This document shows, piece after piece, positions 48,871 through 57,718 of a stretch of 64,000 nucleotides of DNA. The stretch covers positions 1-64,000 of the forward strand of contig NZ_CP034783.1 in assembly GCF_006094435.1 (NCBI RefSeq), read 5' to 3'. The notes under the pieces were generated by a model, which was not told the DNA's origin, made no database searches, and saw nothing but the letters and a program-made list of their open reading frames with translations. Positions within the stretch are counted from its first letter, which is position 1, and each line of letters begins with the position of its first letter. The DNA comes from Pseudomonas sp. MPC6 (GTDB lineage Bacteria; Pseudomonadota; Gammaproteobacteria; Pseudomonadales; Pseudomonadaceae). The position numbers were made by a program, and so were the translations under genes.

Positions 48871-48978
48871 GTACTCTTCCCGTCGCTCCGGTCAAAAATC
48901 ATAGCGCCGACCGAGGACGACAGGATTTTTTTCAATGAGAACATCAATTTTTCTCAATACAGGCTACATAAATTCTAA
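48871..48978 (+). pseudogene. Remnant of an Ntox15 toxin C-terminus, second, decayed
   Basis: A short open frame ends RLHKF-stop just before the ribosome site of immunity gene 3. Its DNA (TCAATTTTTCTCAATACAGG...) aligns by eye with the toxin 3' end (TCAACCTTCCTCAATGTAAA...), through the stop and into the AAGGAG site, although the reading frame has shifted partway. More decayed than the first remnant. Confidence 0.5.
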
Positions 48979-48996
48979 CTACCTAAGGAGCGTTGC

Positions 48997-49614
48997 ATGG
49001 ATAGAGTATTTGCAAGGTTTATCGAGAAATTTGGTGGGCCTGTTGATCGGCAGGAAGTTCCCGCTTCAAGCATCGAGCGCTATAGAGGCAAGCTGCCGAA
49101 TCTCTTGTTGGAATATTGGGCCGAACATGGTTGGTGTGGTTACGGTGAGGGGATTTTTTGGATCGTTAACCCGCAAGAGTATGAAGGTGTAGTGTCGTCG
49201 TGGATTGAAGGGACGAAACTTGAAGAACGTGACACTTACCATTTGATTGCCCGAAGTGCCTTTGGCGATTTGTATTTATGGGGTGAAAAAACGGGGTTCT
49301 CGCTTAAAATTACTAGTTTTATTTCTCAGTATTTTGTCCACGACTTTGAAATTACCAGTGGTGAAATGGACAGAGAACTACAAGATTTTCTTTTGTCTAC
49401 AGAAGTGGAGTACAACGATTTCGATGACCTGTTCAAACCGGCGAAGAAAAAGCTGGGCACCCTGCGTCACGACGAGATGTACGGCTTCGTGCCAGCGCTG
49501 ATGTTCGGCGGTCCGGACACTCTCGATCATCTAGAGAAAGTAAAGGCGGTGGAGCATCTGACATTTCTGTCTCAGATCGCCGAGCTTCAGCCCTACAGTG
49601 TTTCAGACCTTTAA
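48997..49614 (+). CDS. Immunity protein 3 (GAD-like/DUF1851, Tdi type)
   Basis: Third 205-residue paralogue, starting MDRVFARFIEKFGGPVDRQE and ending LQPYSVSDL. The variable stretch at about residues 100-145 reads SLKITSFISQYFVHDFEITS. AAGGAG lies 6 bases before the ATG. Its 5' end is closer to copy 1 (FARFIEKF) and its middle closer to copy 2 (GFSLKITS), suggesting exchange between copies. It precedes a broken DUF6124-type gene. Confidence 0.8.
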   Translation: MDRVFARFIEKFGGPVDRQEVPASSIERYRGKLPNLLLEYWAEHGWCGYGEGIFWIVNPQEYEGVVSSWIEGTKLEERDTYHLIARSAFGDLYLWGEKTGFSLKITSFISQYFVHDFEITSGEMDRELQDFLLSTEVEYNDFDDLFKPAKKKLGTLRHDEMYGFVPALMFGGPDTLDHLEKVKAVEHLTFLSQIAELQPYSVSDL

Positions 49615-49629
49615 AACAAATCAGGGGAC

Positions 49630-49767
49630 AGCTCAGAAAATCTACTGGCCGTCAGCGCCATCTCCGACGATGTGGACGGCTCACACCGCTCAGTCGCATT
49701 CTGACAGAGTGCATTGGTGGAGCGAGTGCTGGAACATCCGGATGAGCCCGAAATGGCGATGGCGGCG
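49630..49767 (+). pseudogene. Broken DUF6124-type gene
   Basis: Translation gives SSENLLAVSAISDDVDGSH then RSVAF-stop (49630-49704), and after a frameshift ALVERVLEHPDEPEMA (49711-49767). Both parts match the intact protein at 45526 (ASEDLLSISAI, RSVALAIS, LLVERALDHIDSPN). The N-terminal third is missing, one internal stop and one frameshift are present, so it is a pseudogene. Confidence 0.75.
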
Positions 49768-49796
49768 CGTCGCTCAATATTGATGTCGCCTGACAC

Positions 49797-49827
49797 ACCG
49801 CCTTCGCTGGCAAGCCAGCTCCTACAA
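49797..49827. repeat. Single REP unit
   Basis: CCGCCTTCGCTGGCAAGCCAGCTCCTACAAAG, the inverse orientation of the unit at 45823, marks the far edge of the toxin-immunity island. Confidence 0.85.
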
Positions 49828-49846
49828 AGAACAGCGTCGTGCCGCA

Positions 49847-49887
49847 TAAAAAATGGGCACCCAACCTCGTTGGCGTGCCCATTTTTT
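49847..49887 (-). terminator. Intrinsic terminator of the HU gene
   Basis: Stem AAAATGGGCAC/GTGCCCATTTT with inner CAAC/GTTG pairs, flanked by A- and T-runs. Strong on both strands, 36 bases past the HU stop. Confidence 0.9.
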
Positions 49888-49922
49888 ATTCCACTCCCCC
49901 GCATCGCGGGTGGAGAGACGGA

Positions 49923-50198
49923 TTACGGATTAACACTATCTTTCAAAAACTTGCCCGGCTTGAACGCAACGGTATTACTGGCCTTGATTTTCACTGGCTC
50001 ACCGGTTTGCGGGTTCTTGCCCGTACGTGCGCCGCGATGGCGTTGCAGGAAGGTCCCGAAGCCCACCAGCGTAACGCTGTCCTTGCGGTGCAGAGCGGCG
50101 GTGATTTCTTCGAGAACGGCGTTGAGAACGCGATTGGCCTGTTCTTTGGTGAGGTCTGCTTTTTCCGCGATTGCAGCGGCGAGATCTGGTTTACGCAT
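49923..50198 (-). CDS. HU-family DNA-binding protein
   Basis: A 91-residue nucleoid protein with the HU/IHF fold: MRKPDLAAAIAEKADLTKEQANRVLN at the start, the VTLVGFGTFLQRHRGARTGKNPQTGE arm with the DNA-intercalating proline region, and KPGKFLKDSV at the end. It is a chromosomal paralogue of HupB (like PA5348). It lies alone with its own terminator. Confidence 0.93.
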   Translation of the reverse strand: MRKPDLAAAIAEKADLTKEQANRVLNAVLEEITAALHRKDSVTLVGFGTFLQRHRGARTGKNPQTGEPVKIKASNTVAFKPGKFLKDSVNP

Positions 50199-50390
50199 TA
50201 GTGAAGCCCCTTTGACGGTTTTTTGTTGTTATGTCCGTGCCGTTCTCGTTGGAACAGCGCCCAAGGTGCCGCAGATGCTCTACTCTGCGGCAGACGGGAA
50301 TGAGGATGGCACGCACGACAGAGCCGCGCCAGTCTCGGCGCGACCTTTGTAGGGGCAAAAGCGGGGTGATTCCGACAGAACGACCGCTAT

Positions 50391-51539
50391 TTACGCCAGC
50401 AGTGGCGGAAGCTCTTTGTTCAGTGCCAGTTTTTCCATCACCGCCGCGCCTGTCAGGGCATAACCGAGCAAATTTCCACTGGCGTCACGGCATAAAACCT
50501 TGATGTCGGCGCCCTGCCCTTCGACCGTCCAGACACCTTCCGTGCCCCGTGGTGGTGGCGACACCACCAAGGGGCAGACCGGGGTTTTCACGGTGATCGG
50601 CATCGGTCCGTAACTCACGGCGGTGGGGTTTCCGGCGAGGGTTTGCGCCAGTGCTCTCGCACAGCTCATCAGGGGCATGACGTACAGCAGATTCAGCCCA
50701 TCGACTTCGGCGCAATCCCCCAGCGCGTAGATATTGGCGTGGGAGGTTTTCAGGTGACGGTCGACCACCACACCGCGATTGACCTGCACACCGGCAGCAG
50801 CGGCCAGGTCGATGCGCGGGCGCAGGCCGATGGCCGACACCACCACATCGCAAGGAATCACCTGGCCATCGGACAGATGCGCTTCCAGCCCGTCAGCGAC
50901 TCGCTGCAGGCGGTTGAGCACCGGCCCGAGGTGGAAGCGTGCGCCCAGGCTTTCCAGTCCGGCCTGGACCGCCGCGGCAGCCGCCGGGTGCAGCAGGGTC
51001 GGCATCACCTGCTCGCAGGGTGCAACCAGTTGCACCTGGTAACCGCCGAGCATCAGGTCGTTAGCGAACTCACAACCGATCAGGCCGGCGCCGAGCAACA
51101 ACACCCGACGCTTGCCGGCCGCTGCCGCGCGAAAGCGGGCGTAGTCTTCCAGGTCGTTGATCGGGAACACGCAATCCGCCGCATCGCCATCGATGGGCAC
51201 GCGCACGGTTTCCGCACCCCAGGCCAGCACCAGGTCGCGGTAGATCACCGATTCTTCGCCGATCCACAGGCGCTTGTGGCCCGGGTCGATGCCGCTGATA
51301 CGGGTGTGGGTACGCACTTCGGCCTTCAACTGTTCGGCCATGGTGCCCGGCTCGGCCATGCTCAGGCCATCGGCGTCCTTGTTCTTGCCAAAGCCGGTGG
51401 AGAGCATCGGCTTGGAGTAGGAGCGTCCGTCATCTGCGGTAATCAATAGCAGCGGGGTTTCGCCATCGAGTTTGCGAAACTCCCGGGCCAGATTGTAGCC
51501 AGCCAGCCCGGTGCCAACGATCACGACAGGTGCGTTCAT
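50391..51539 (-). CDS. Rubredoxin reductase
   Basis: FAD/NADH-dependent reductase of 382 residues that feeds electrons to rubredoxin. The FAD motif is [19 protein letters not shown] at residues 5-23, an NADH motif is [16 protein letters not shown], and the second FAD motif is [10 protein letters not shown]. It lies 19 bases after the rubredoxin gene on the same strand, which identifies its partner. PA5349 is the equivalent. Serves alkane oxidation or oxidative-stress defence in relatives. Confidence 0.92.
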   Translation of the reverse strand: MNAPVVIVGTGLAGYNLAREFRKLDGETPLLLITADDGRSYSKPMLSTGFGKNKDADGLSMAEPGTMAEQLKAEVRTHTRISGIDPGHKRLWIGEESVIYRDLVLAWGAETVRVPIDGDAADCVFPINDLEDYARFRAAAAGKRRVLLLGAGLIGCEFANDLMLGGYQVQLVAPCEQVMPTLLHPAAAAAVQAGLESLGARFHLGPVLNRLQRVADGLEAHLSDGQVIPCDVVVSAIGLRPRIDLAAAAGVQVNRGVVVDRHLKTSHANIYALGDCAEVDGLNLLYVMPLMSCARALAQTLAGNPTAVSYGPMPITVKTPVCPLVVSPPPRGTEGVWTVEGQGADIKVLCRDASGNLLGYALTGAAVMEKLALNKELPPLLA

Positions 51540-51558
51540 GCCTTACTCCTCTGAAGTC

Positions 51559-51726
51559 TTAGTTGATTTCGATCATTTCGAAATCCATCTTGCCCACGCC
51601 GCAATCCGGGCACAGCCAGTCTTCCGGCACGTCCTGCCACAGGGTGCCCGGCGCAATCCCGTCATCCGGCCAGCCGTCGGCTTCGTTATAGATCAGGCCG
51701 CAGACTACACATTGCCACTTTTTCAT
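51559..51726 (-). CDS. rubA: Rubredoxin
   Basis: A 55-residue Fe(Cys)4 electron carrier: [18 protein letters not shown] at the start and [20 protein letters not shown] at the end give two CxxC pairs that bind one iron. The start codon lies at 51726. First gene of a two-gene unit with its reductase. It is too short to appear in long-ORF lists. Confidence 0.95.
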   Translation of the reverse strand: MKKWQCVVCGLIYNEADGWPDDGIAPGTLWQDVPEDWLCPDCGVGKMDFEMIEIN

Positions 51727-51924
51727 TCAGGTACATCCTCAGATTCAGGCTTTTGCCGGCGCGAACGGTCGATGGTTGGAGCGCTGCCGTCCGGCTCAGG
51801 GGCGTTTTGTACTGATCGGGCCCGGCAGATGCAAGCCTTCGGCGTAACGAAAGGGCGGATCAATCAAAATCGCCGACTGACATGGTAAGCTCGCGGCCTC
51901 ATTTGCTGCCAATAATGACTCACT

Positions 51925-52488
51925 GTGCAACACTCAAACTCCCCCTGCGCGACGCTTCTCTGGCTCTCCCAAAGCCGGCTGACGCCCCTCCCCGACACGT
52001 CTACCCTCGACTGGCTGTTCGATGAAGGTTCGCTGACCCGGCGACTGACCCGGCTGTCGAATGACGGTTTCAGTGTCACGCCGCTGTTCGAAGGCTGGCA
52101 GCCACTGCGGGCCGACGAATGTGCCGCGCTGGACCTGGCCGAAGGCAGCGAGGGTTGGGTGCGCGAGGTGTATCTGCGCGGGCATGGCGAAGCCTGGGTC
52201 TTTGCCCGCAGCGTGGCGTCGCGCAGTGCGTTGCAGGGCGACGGTTTGCACATGGACGAATTGGGCAGCCGTTCCCTGGGTGAATTGCTGTTTTGCGACC
52301 AGGCATTCCAGCGCCGGGCCATCGAGGTTTGTCACTATCCTCAGGAATGGCTGCCGGCAGAGGCCCGAGCGCCCGGGTTGTGGGGCCGCCGTTCGCGCTT
52401 CGACCGTGGCGCCCTGAGCGTGCTGGTGGCCGAAATTTTCCTGCCGACCTTGTGGCGCGCTACCCGCGCCCATCCGGAGAATTGCTGA
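51925..52488 (+). CDS. ubiC: Chorismate lyase UbiC
   Basis: Removes pyruvate from chorismate to give 4-hydroxybenzoate, the first step of ubiquinone synthesis. 187 residues with [18 protein letters not shown] near the N-terminus, [18 protein letters not shown], and the C-terminal [20 protein letters not shown]. It starts at GTG (51925); the nearby ATG is out of frame. The TGA overlaps the ubiA ATG by one base, so translation is coupled. Confidence 0.92.
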   Translation: MQHSNSPCATLLWLSQSRLTPLPDTSTLDWLFDEGSLTRRLTRLSNDGFSVTPLFEGWQPLRADECAALDLAEGSEGWVREVYLRGHGEAWVFARSVASRSALQGDGLHMDELGSRSLGELLFCDQAFQRRAIEVCHYPQEWLPAEARAPGLWGRRSRFDRGALSVLVAEIFLPTLWRATRAHPENC

Positions 52489-53378
52489 TGTACCAGAGCC
52501 TGCTCAAGTCCCTGAATCGCGTGAACCCTCGGGCATGGGACTTCATTCAGCTGACGCGCATGGACAAGCCGATCGGCATTTACCTGCTGTTGTGGCCGAC
52601 GCTGTGGGCGTTGTGGATTGCAGGGAAAGGTTCACCGTCCCTGGCCAATATCGTGATTTTCGTCCTCGGCGTGGTGCTGACGCGCGCGGGCGGTTGCGTG
52701 ATCAACGATTGGGCCGATCGCAAGGTCGACGGCCATGTGAAACGCACCGAACAGCGACCGTTGGTGAGCGGCAAGATCAGCTCCAGGGAAGCGTTGATAT
52801 TTTTTGCGCTGCTGATGGGCCTGAGTTTCCTGCTGGTGCTGTGTACCAACGCGGCGACCGTCTGGCTATCGTTCGGCGGCCTGGCGCTGGCGTTCAGTTA
52901 TCCGTTCATGAAGCGCTACACCTATTACCCGCAGGTAGTGCTGGGCGCGGCGTTCTCCTGGGGGATGCCGATGGCGTTCACCGCCGAAACCGGCGAACTG
53001 CCCGCCGCGGCGTGGTTGCTGTGGATCGCCAACCTGCTGTGGACAGTGGGCTACGACACGTATTACGCCATGACCGATCGCGATGACGATTTGAGAATCG
53101 GCGTGAAATCCACGGCCATTCTGTTCGGTGAGGCGGACCGGGTGATCATCCTGACCCTGCAAGGGTTGGCGCTGGGTTGCCTGCTGCTCGCCGGCTCGAC
53201 GTTCGAGTTGGGCGGCTGGTTTCATCTAGGATTGCTAGCGGCGGCGGGCTGTTTTGCCTGGGAGTTCTGGTACACCCGCGGCAAGGACCGGATGCGTTGC
53301 TTCAAGGCGTTCTTGCACAACCACTGGGCGGGGTTGGCGATTTTCGTGGGGATTGTGCTGGATTACGCGTTGCGTTGA
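52488..53378 (+). CDS. ubiA: 4-hydroxybenzoate octaprenyltransferase UbiA
   Basis: Inner-membrane prenyltransferase of 296 residues with about eight hydrophobic helices. The two aspartate motifs that bind the prenyl diphosphate are visible: [21 protein letters not shown] and [18 protein letters not shown]. It attaches the polyprenyl tail to the UbiC product. The ATG at 52488 ([19 protein letters not shown]) overlaps the ubiC stop; the longer open frame is not used. Confidence 0.96.
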   Translation: MYQSLLKSLNRVNPRAWDFIQLTRMDKPIGIYLLLWPTLWALWIAGKGSPSLANIVIFVLGVVLTRAGGCVINDWADRKVDGHVKRTEQRPLVSGKISSREALIFFALLMGLSFLLVLCTNAATVWLSFGGLALAFSYPFMKRYTYYPQVVLGAAFSWGMPMAFTAETGELPAAAWLLWIANLLWTVGYDTYYAMTDRDDDLRIGVKSTAILFGEADRVIILTLQGLALGCLLLAGSTFELGGWFHLGLLAAAGCFAWEFWYTRGKDRMRCFKAFLHNHWAGLAIFVGIVLDYALR

Positions 53379-53413
53379 GGCCGCGGAAGTTTTAGCAGGC
53401 GAGACTCGCTTTG

Positions 53414-53515
53414 TGTAGGAGCAAGCTTGCTCGCGATAGACGTTAACGATAACGCCTGCGACCTGGATAACCGCGTTGTCCTCACGTTTATCGCGAGCAA
53501 GCTCGCTCCTACAGG
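53414..53515. repeat. Paired inverted REP element
   Basis: TGTAGGAGCAAGCTTGCTCGCGATA and its inverted copy lie between the convergent ubiA and secreted-protein genes. Confidence 0.9.
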
Positions 53516-53519
53516 GAGC

Positions 53520-53912
53520 TTACATCTTCGGCCCGGAGTTGGTGATGACGTGCCAGACGTCTTTCATCTTGTCGCCTTCCTTGTCTCCTGGCTTTTTATC
53601 TTTCATGAAGTAGTACAGCGGCTTGCCGTCATAGGCCCATTGCATCGTGCCATCATCACGCTTGACGATCGACCATTTACCCTCGGCCTTGGCACCCGCT
53701 TCCGCCTTGAACGGCGGCCAGTTTTCCGCGCACTGACCGGTGCACACCGACTTGCCGCCAGTGTCCTTGTCGAACGTGTACAGGGTCATGCCCTTATGGT
53801 CGGCCATCACACCGTCTTTCATCATGACTGGCTCGGCAGCAAAGGCCATTGTCGGCAATGCCAGGGCAGCGGCCAACAGCAGGGCTTTGAAGGAATGCGG
53901 GTATTGTTTCAT
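53520..53912 (-). CDS. Secreted repeat protein (COG4315)
   Basis: A 130-residue periplasmic protein with a signal peptide (about 1-25, ending MAFA). Two copies of the Yx(F/W/Y)xxD repeat are visible (LYTFDKDTGGKSVCTGQCAENWPP and LYYFMKDKKPGD), the mark of COG4315. A conserved CxxxC pair may bind metal or form a disulfide. Function unknown; often found near copper or redox genes. Divergent from phoB. Confidence 0.85.
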   Translation of the reverse strand: MKQYPHSFKALLLAAALALPTMAFAAEPVMMKDGVMADHKGMTLYTFDKDTGGKSVCTGQCAENWPPFKAEAGAKAEGKWSIVKRDDGTMQWAYDGKPLYYFMKDKKPGDKEGDKMKDVWHVITNSGPKM

Positions 53913-53993
53913 GAAAACCTTCCTTTTGTGGTTGTCAGGATTCGGACTTAAAGCTTAGTTCAGGATCATGACAATCGCCGGGCGACTAAAATA

Positions 53994-54011
53994 CTGTCAC
54001 ACGACTGCAAT
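53994..54011 (+). promoter_or_regulatory. Pho box upstream of phoB
   Basis: CTGTCAC-ACGA-CTGCAAT reproduces the two 7-base PhoB repeats at 11-base spacing (consensus CTGTCAT-N4-CTGTCAT, two mismatches in the second). TTATCT (54019-54024) is a possible -10 element. It fits PhoB autoregulation. Confidence 0.7.
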
Positions 54012-54064
54012 AATTCCGTTATCTAATGCGGCGCAAGACAGTTAAATGACAAGAGGATTAACGC

Positions 54065-54754
54065 ATGGTTGGCAGGAGCATTCTGATCGTCGACGACGAA
54101 GCGCCCATTCGCGAAATGATCGCCGTTGCGTTGGAAATGGCCGGCTACGATTGCATGGAGGCGGAAAACTCGCAGCAAGCCCACGCCATCATCGTCGACC
54201 GCAAGCCGGATCTGATTCTGCTGGACTGGATGCTGCCGGGCACGTCCGGTATCGAACTGGCCCGCCGCCTCAAGCGCGATGAGCTGACCGGGGACATCCC
54301 GATCATCATGCTCACCGCCAAGGGCGAAGAAGACAACAAGATCCAGGGCCTGGAAGTCGGCGCCGACGACTACATCACCAAACCCTTTTCCCCGCGCGAG
54401 CTGGTGGCGCGCCTCAAGGCCGTGTTGCGCCGAGCCGGGCCTACCGACGGTGAAGCGCCGATCGAAATCGGCGGCCTGCTGCTGGACCCGATCAGCCATC
54501 GCGTGACCATCGACGGCAAACCCGCCGAGATGGGCCCGACCGAATACCGCCTGCTGCAGTTTTTCATGACTCACCAGGAACGCGCCTACACCCGTGGTCA
54601 GTTGCTGGACCAGGTCTGGGGCGGCAACGTCTATGTCGAAGAGCGCACCGTCGATGTGCATATCCGCCGCCTGCGCAAAGCCCTCGGTGATGCCTATGAA
54701 AATCTGGTACAAACCGTGCGTGGCACCGGCTACCGGTTTTCTACCAAAGCCTGA
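54065..54754 (+). CDS. phoB: Phosphate response regulator PhoB
   Basis: OmpR-family regulator of the phosphate-starvation regulon, 229 residues. The receiver domain (about 1-120) has the acidic DD pair and phosphorylated Asp54 (LLDWMLPG); the winged-helix DNA-binding domain covers about 130-228 ([15 protein letters not shown]). phoR follows after 35 bases. A Pho box lies upstream. Confidence 0.97.
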   Translation: MVGRSILIVDDEAPIREMIAVALEMAGYDCMEAENSQQAHAIIVDRKPDLILLDWMLPGTSGIELARRLKRDELTGDIPIIMLTAKGEEDNKIQGLEVGADDYITKPFSPRELVARLKAVLRRAGPTDGEAPIEIGGLLLDPISHRVTIDGKPAEMGPTEYRLLQFFMTHQERAYTRGQLLDQVWGGNVYVEERTVDVHIRRLRKALGDAYENLVQTVRGTGYRFSTKA

Positions 54755-54789
54755 TCTTCGCCCGACAAGCTGACAAGGACGCGCTTTTA

Positions 54790-56112
54790 GTGAACCAAAA
54801 CTGGCATGGCACCCTGATCCGCCACATGCTGCTGCTGGTCACCGCCTGCCTGGTGATCGGCCTGATTTCCGGCTACTACGGCTGGAGCCTCGCCGCGGGC
54901 CTGGGCCTGTACCTGGCCTGGACCCTCAAGCAACTGCTGCGCCTGCACGAATGGCTGCGCCTGCATAAACCCGACGAAGCGCCGCCCGACGGCTATGGCC
55001 TGTGGGGTGAAGTGTTCGACAGCATCTACCACCTGCAACGCCGCGACCAACGGGTTCGCGGGCGCCTGCAAGCGGTGATCGACCGGGTCCAGGAGTCCAC
55101 CGCCGCATTGAAAGACGCGGTGATCATGCTCGACAGCGACGGCAACCTCGAATGGTGGAACCGCGCCGCCGAAACCCTGCTCGGCCTCAAGACGCCACAA
55201 GACAGCGGCCAGCCGGTGACCAACCTGGTACGCCATCCGCGCTTCAAGGAGTACTTCGAGCAGGACAGCTACGCCGAGCCGCTGGAAATCCCTTCACCGA
55301 TCAACGATCGCCTGCGCATTCAGCTGTACATCACCCGCTACGGCAACAACGAACACCTGATGCTGGTGCGCGACGTCACGCGCATTCATCAGCTGGAGCA
55401 AATGCGCAAAGACTTCATCGCCAACGTCTCCCACGAGCTGCGCACGCCACTGACGGTGATCTGCGGTTACCTGGAAACCCTGCTCGACAATGTCGAAGAC
55501 GTGAACCCGCGCTGGTCCCGCGCCTTGCAGCAAATGCAGCAGCAAGGCGGGCGCATGCAGACCTTGCTCAACGACTTGCTATTGCTGGCCAAGCTGGAAG
55601 CCACCGATTATCCGTCGGACAACCAGCCGGTGGCCATTGACGGCTTGCTGCAATCGATCAAGAGCGATGCTCAACAACTGTCGGGCCAGAAAAACCAGCG
55701 CATCACCCTGGAAGCCGACCCGACCATCCTGCTCAGGGGCAGCGAAGCCGAATTGCGCAGCGCATTTTCCAATCTGGTGTTCAACGCGGTGAAATACACC
55801 CCGGCCGAAGGCAATATCCGCATTCGCTGGTGGGGCGATGAGCAAGGCGCGCACCTGAGCGTGCAGGATTCCGGGATCGGCATCGACAGCAAACACCTGC
55901 CGCGCCTGACCGAACGTTTCTACCGAGTCGATTCCAGCCGCAACTCCAACACCGGCGGCACCGGGCTCGGGCTGGCCATCGTCAAACACGTGCTGCTGCG
56001 ACACCGCGCGCGGATGGAAATCAGCAGCGTGCCCGGCCACGGAAGCACCTTTACCTGCCATTTTGCGCCGGCCCAGGTCAGCAAAACCCGGGTCATCAGC
56101 CCCGCCGACTGA
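54790..56112 (+). CDS. phoR: Phosphate sensor histidine kinase PhoR
   Basis: Inner-membrane kinase that phosphorylates PhoB when phosphate is scarce and is held in check by PhoU and the Pst transporter. 440 residues: two close N-terminal membrane helices (about 8-50), a PAS domain (about 95-190), the phosphoacceptor His215 (FIANVSHELRTPL), and ATP-binding N, G1 and G2 boxes (NLVFNAVKYTP, DSGIGI, GGTGLGLAIVKH). It starts at GTG (54790). Confidence 0.96.
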   Translation: MNQNWHGTLIRHMLLLVTACLVIGLISGYYGWSLAAGLGLYLAWTLKQLLRLHEWLRLHKPDEAPPDGYGLWGEVFDSIYHLQRRDQRVRGRLQAVIDRVQESTAALKDAVIMLDSDGNLEWWNRAAETLLGLKTPQDSGQPVTNLVRHPRFKEYFEQDSYAEPLEIPSPINDRLRIQLYITRYGNNEHLMLVRDVTRIHQLEQMRKDFIANVSHELRTPLTVICGYLETLLDNVEDVNPRWSRALQQMQQQGGRMQTLLNDLLLLAKLEATDYPSDNQPVAIDGLLQSIKSDAQQLSGQKNQRITLEADPTILLRGSEAELRSAFSNLVFNAVKYTPAEGNIRIRWWGDEQGAHLSVQDSGIGIDSKHLPRLTERFYRVDSSRNSNTGGTGLGLAIVKHVLLRHRARMEISSVPGHGSTFTCHFAPAQVSKTRVISPAD

Positions 56113-56235
56113 TACCGGCCAGCACACGCCACTAGTCAATCACATGGTCAGCCGCTACATTGGCTGACTTGTGCCTGCCCTTCAGGCACCGCATTTCCTC
56201 CTTTTTTGAATACACGGAAACCGCAAAACTCCATC

Positions 56236-57576
56236 ATGGACCCATCCCCTGGCTTGACCCTCGCAACACTTTTCGCCGATTTCGGCATGATTCTTTTTGC
56301 TCTGATCCTGGTTTTGCTCAACGGCTTTTTCGTTGCGGCGGAATTCGCCATGGTCAAATTGCGCTCGACCCGGGTCGAGGCCATCGCTGAAAAGAACGGC
56401 TGGCGTGGACACATTCTGCGCACCGTACACAGTCAGCTCGATGCTTACCTGTCGGCGTGCCAACTGGGTATCACCCTCGCCTCCCTGGGCCTTGGCTGGG
56501 TCGGTGAACCCGCGTTCGCTCACATTCTCGAGCCGGTATTGAGCGCCGTGGGCGTAGAGTCCGCCGAAGTGGTCAAGGGCGTCTCGTTCTTCACCGCGTT
56601 TTTCATCATTTCGTACCTGCACATCGTGGTCGGCGAATTGGCGCCGAAATCCTGGGCCATCCGTAAACCCGAGCTGCTGTCGCTGTGGACCGCGGTGCCG
56701 CTGTACCTGTTCTACTGGGCCATGTACCCGGCGATTTACCTGCTGAACGCCAGCGCCAACACGATCCTGCGGATCGCCGGCCAGGGTGAGCCCGGCCCGC
56801 ATCATGAGCACCATTACAGCCGCGAAGAACTCAAGCTGATCCTGCACTCCAGCCGCGGTCAGGACCCGAGCGACCAGGGCATGCGCGTGTTGGCGTCGGC
56901 GGTGGAAATGGGCGAGCTGGAAGTGGTCGACTGGGCCAACTCCCGGGAAGACCTGGTGACCCTGGAGTTCAACGCGCCGCTCAAGGAAATCCTGGCGATG
57001 TTCCGTCGCCACAAATTCAGCCGTTACCCGGTGTACGACAGCGATCGCCAGGAATTCGTCGGCCTGCTGCACATCAAGGATCTGCTGCTGGAACTGGCGG
57101 CCCTGGACCACATTCCCGAGTCGTTCAACCTCGCCGAACTGACCCGCCCGCTGGAGCGCGTGTCCCGGCACATGCCGCTGTCGCAGTTGCTGGAACAGTT
57201 CCGCAAGGGTGGCTCGCACTTCGCCCTGGTCGAAGAAGCGGATGGCAACATCATCGGCTACCTGACCATGGAAGACGTGCTGGAAGTGCTGGTGGGCGAC
57301 ATTCAGGACGAACATCGCAAGGCGGAGCGCGGGATCCTCGCGTACCAGCCGGGCAAGCTGCTGGTGCGGGGCGATACGCCGCTGTTCAAGGTCGAGCGCC
57401 TGCTGGGCATTGACCTGGACCACATCGAAGCCGAAACCCTTGCCGGGTTGATCTACGAAACCCTGAAACGGGTTCCGGAAGAGGAAGAAGTGCTGGAAGT
57501 CGAAGGGTTGCGGATCATCATCAAGAAGATGAAAGGGCCGAAGATTGTGCTGGCGAAGGTGTTGATGCTGGATTGA
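56236..57576 (+). CDS. CNNM/CorC-type transmembrane protein with CBS domains
   Basis: A 446-residue inner-membrane protein of the HlyC/CorC (CNNM, DUF21) family. DUF21 helices occupy about 10-195, a CBS pair about 210-330 (FSRYPVYDSDRQEFVGLLHIKDLL), and a CorC/HlyC domain the C-terminus (about 350-435). Relatives act in magnesium/cobalt export; function here is not proven. The ATG at 56236 was chosen over a TTG at 56206. It lies 123 bases after phoR. Confidence 0.9.
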   Translation: MDPSPGLTLATLFADFGMILFALILVLLNGFFVAAEFAMVKLRSTRVEAIAEKNGWRGHILRTVHSQLDAYLSACQLGITLASLGLGWVGEPAFAHILEPVLSAVGVESAEVVKGVSFFTAFFIISYLHIVVGELAPKSWAIRKPELLSLWTAVPLYLFYWAMYPAIYLLNASANTILRIAGQGEPGPHHEHHYSREELKLILHSSRGQDPSDQGMRVLASAVEMGELEVVDWANSREDLVTLEFNAPLKEILAMFRRHKFSRYPVYDSDRQEFVGLLHIKDLLLELAALDHIPESFNLAELTRPLERVSRHMPLSQLLEQFRKGGSHFALVEEADGNIIGYLTMEDVLEVLVGDIQDEHRKAERGILAYQPGKLLVRGDTPLFKVERLLGIDLDHIEAETLAGLIYETLKRVPEEEEVLEVEGLRIIIKKMKGPKIVLAKVLMLD

Positions 57577-57603
57577 TGTGCTGATCCGGATCGACGTCGA
57601 TCC

Positions 57604-57700
57604 CTTCGCGAGCAAGCCCGCTCCCACACTTGATCTGCGTCGAGCCAATTTCATGTGATCGACACAAAACCAATGTGGGAGCGGGCTTGCTCGCGAAGGC
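57604..57700. repeat. Paired inverted REP element
   Basis: CTTCGCGAGCAAGCCCGCTCCCACA and its inverted copy lie between the convergent CorC-type and M23 peptidase genes. Confidence 0.9.
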
Positions 57701-57718
57701 GTCAGAACAGGCAATACA

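Noticed and set aside
48935..49192. 85-codon open frame starting ATGAGAACATCAATTTTTCTC before immunity gene 3
   Set aside because: It overlaps immunity gene 3 in another frame and has no ribosome site; its first codons are better explained as the decayed toxin tail.
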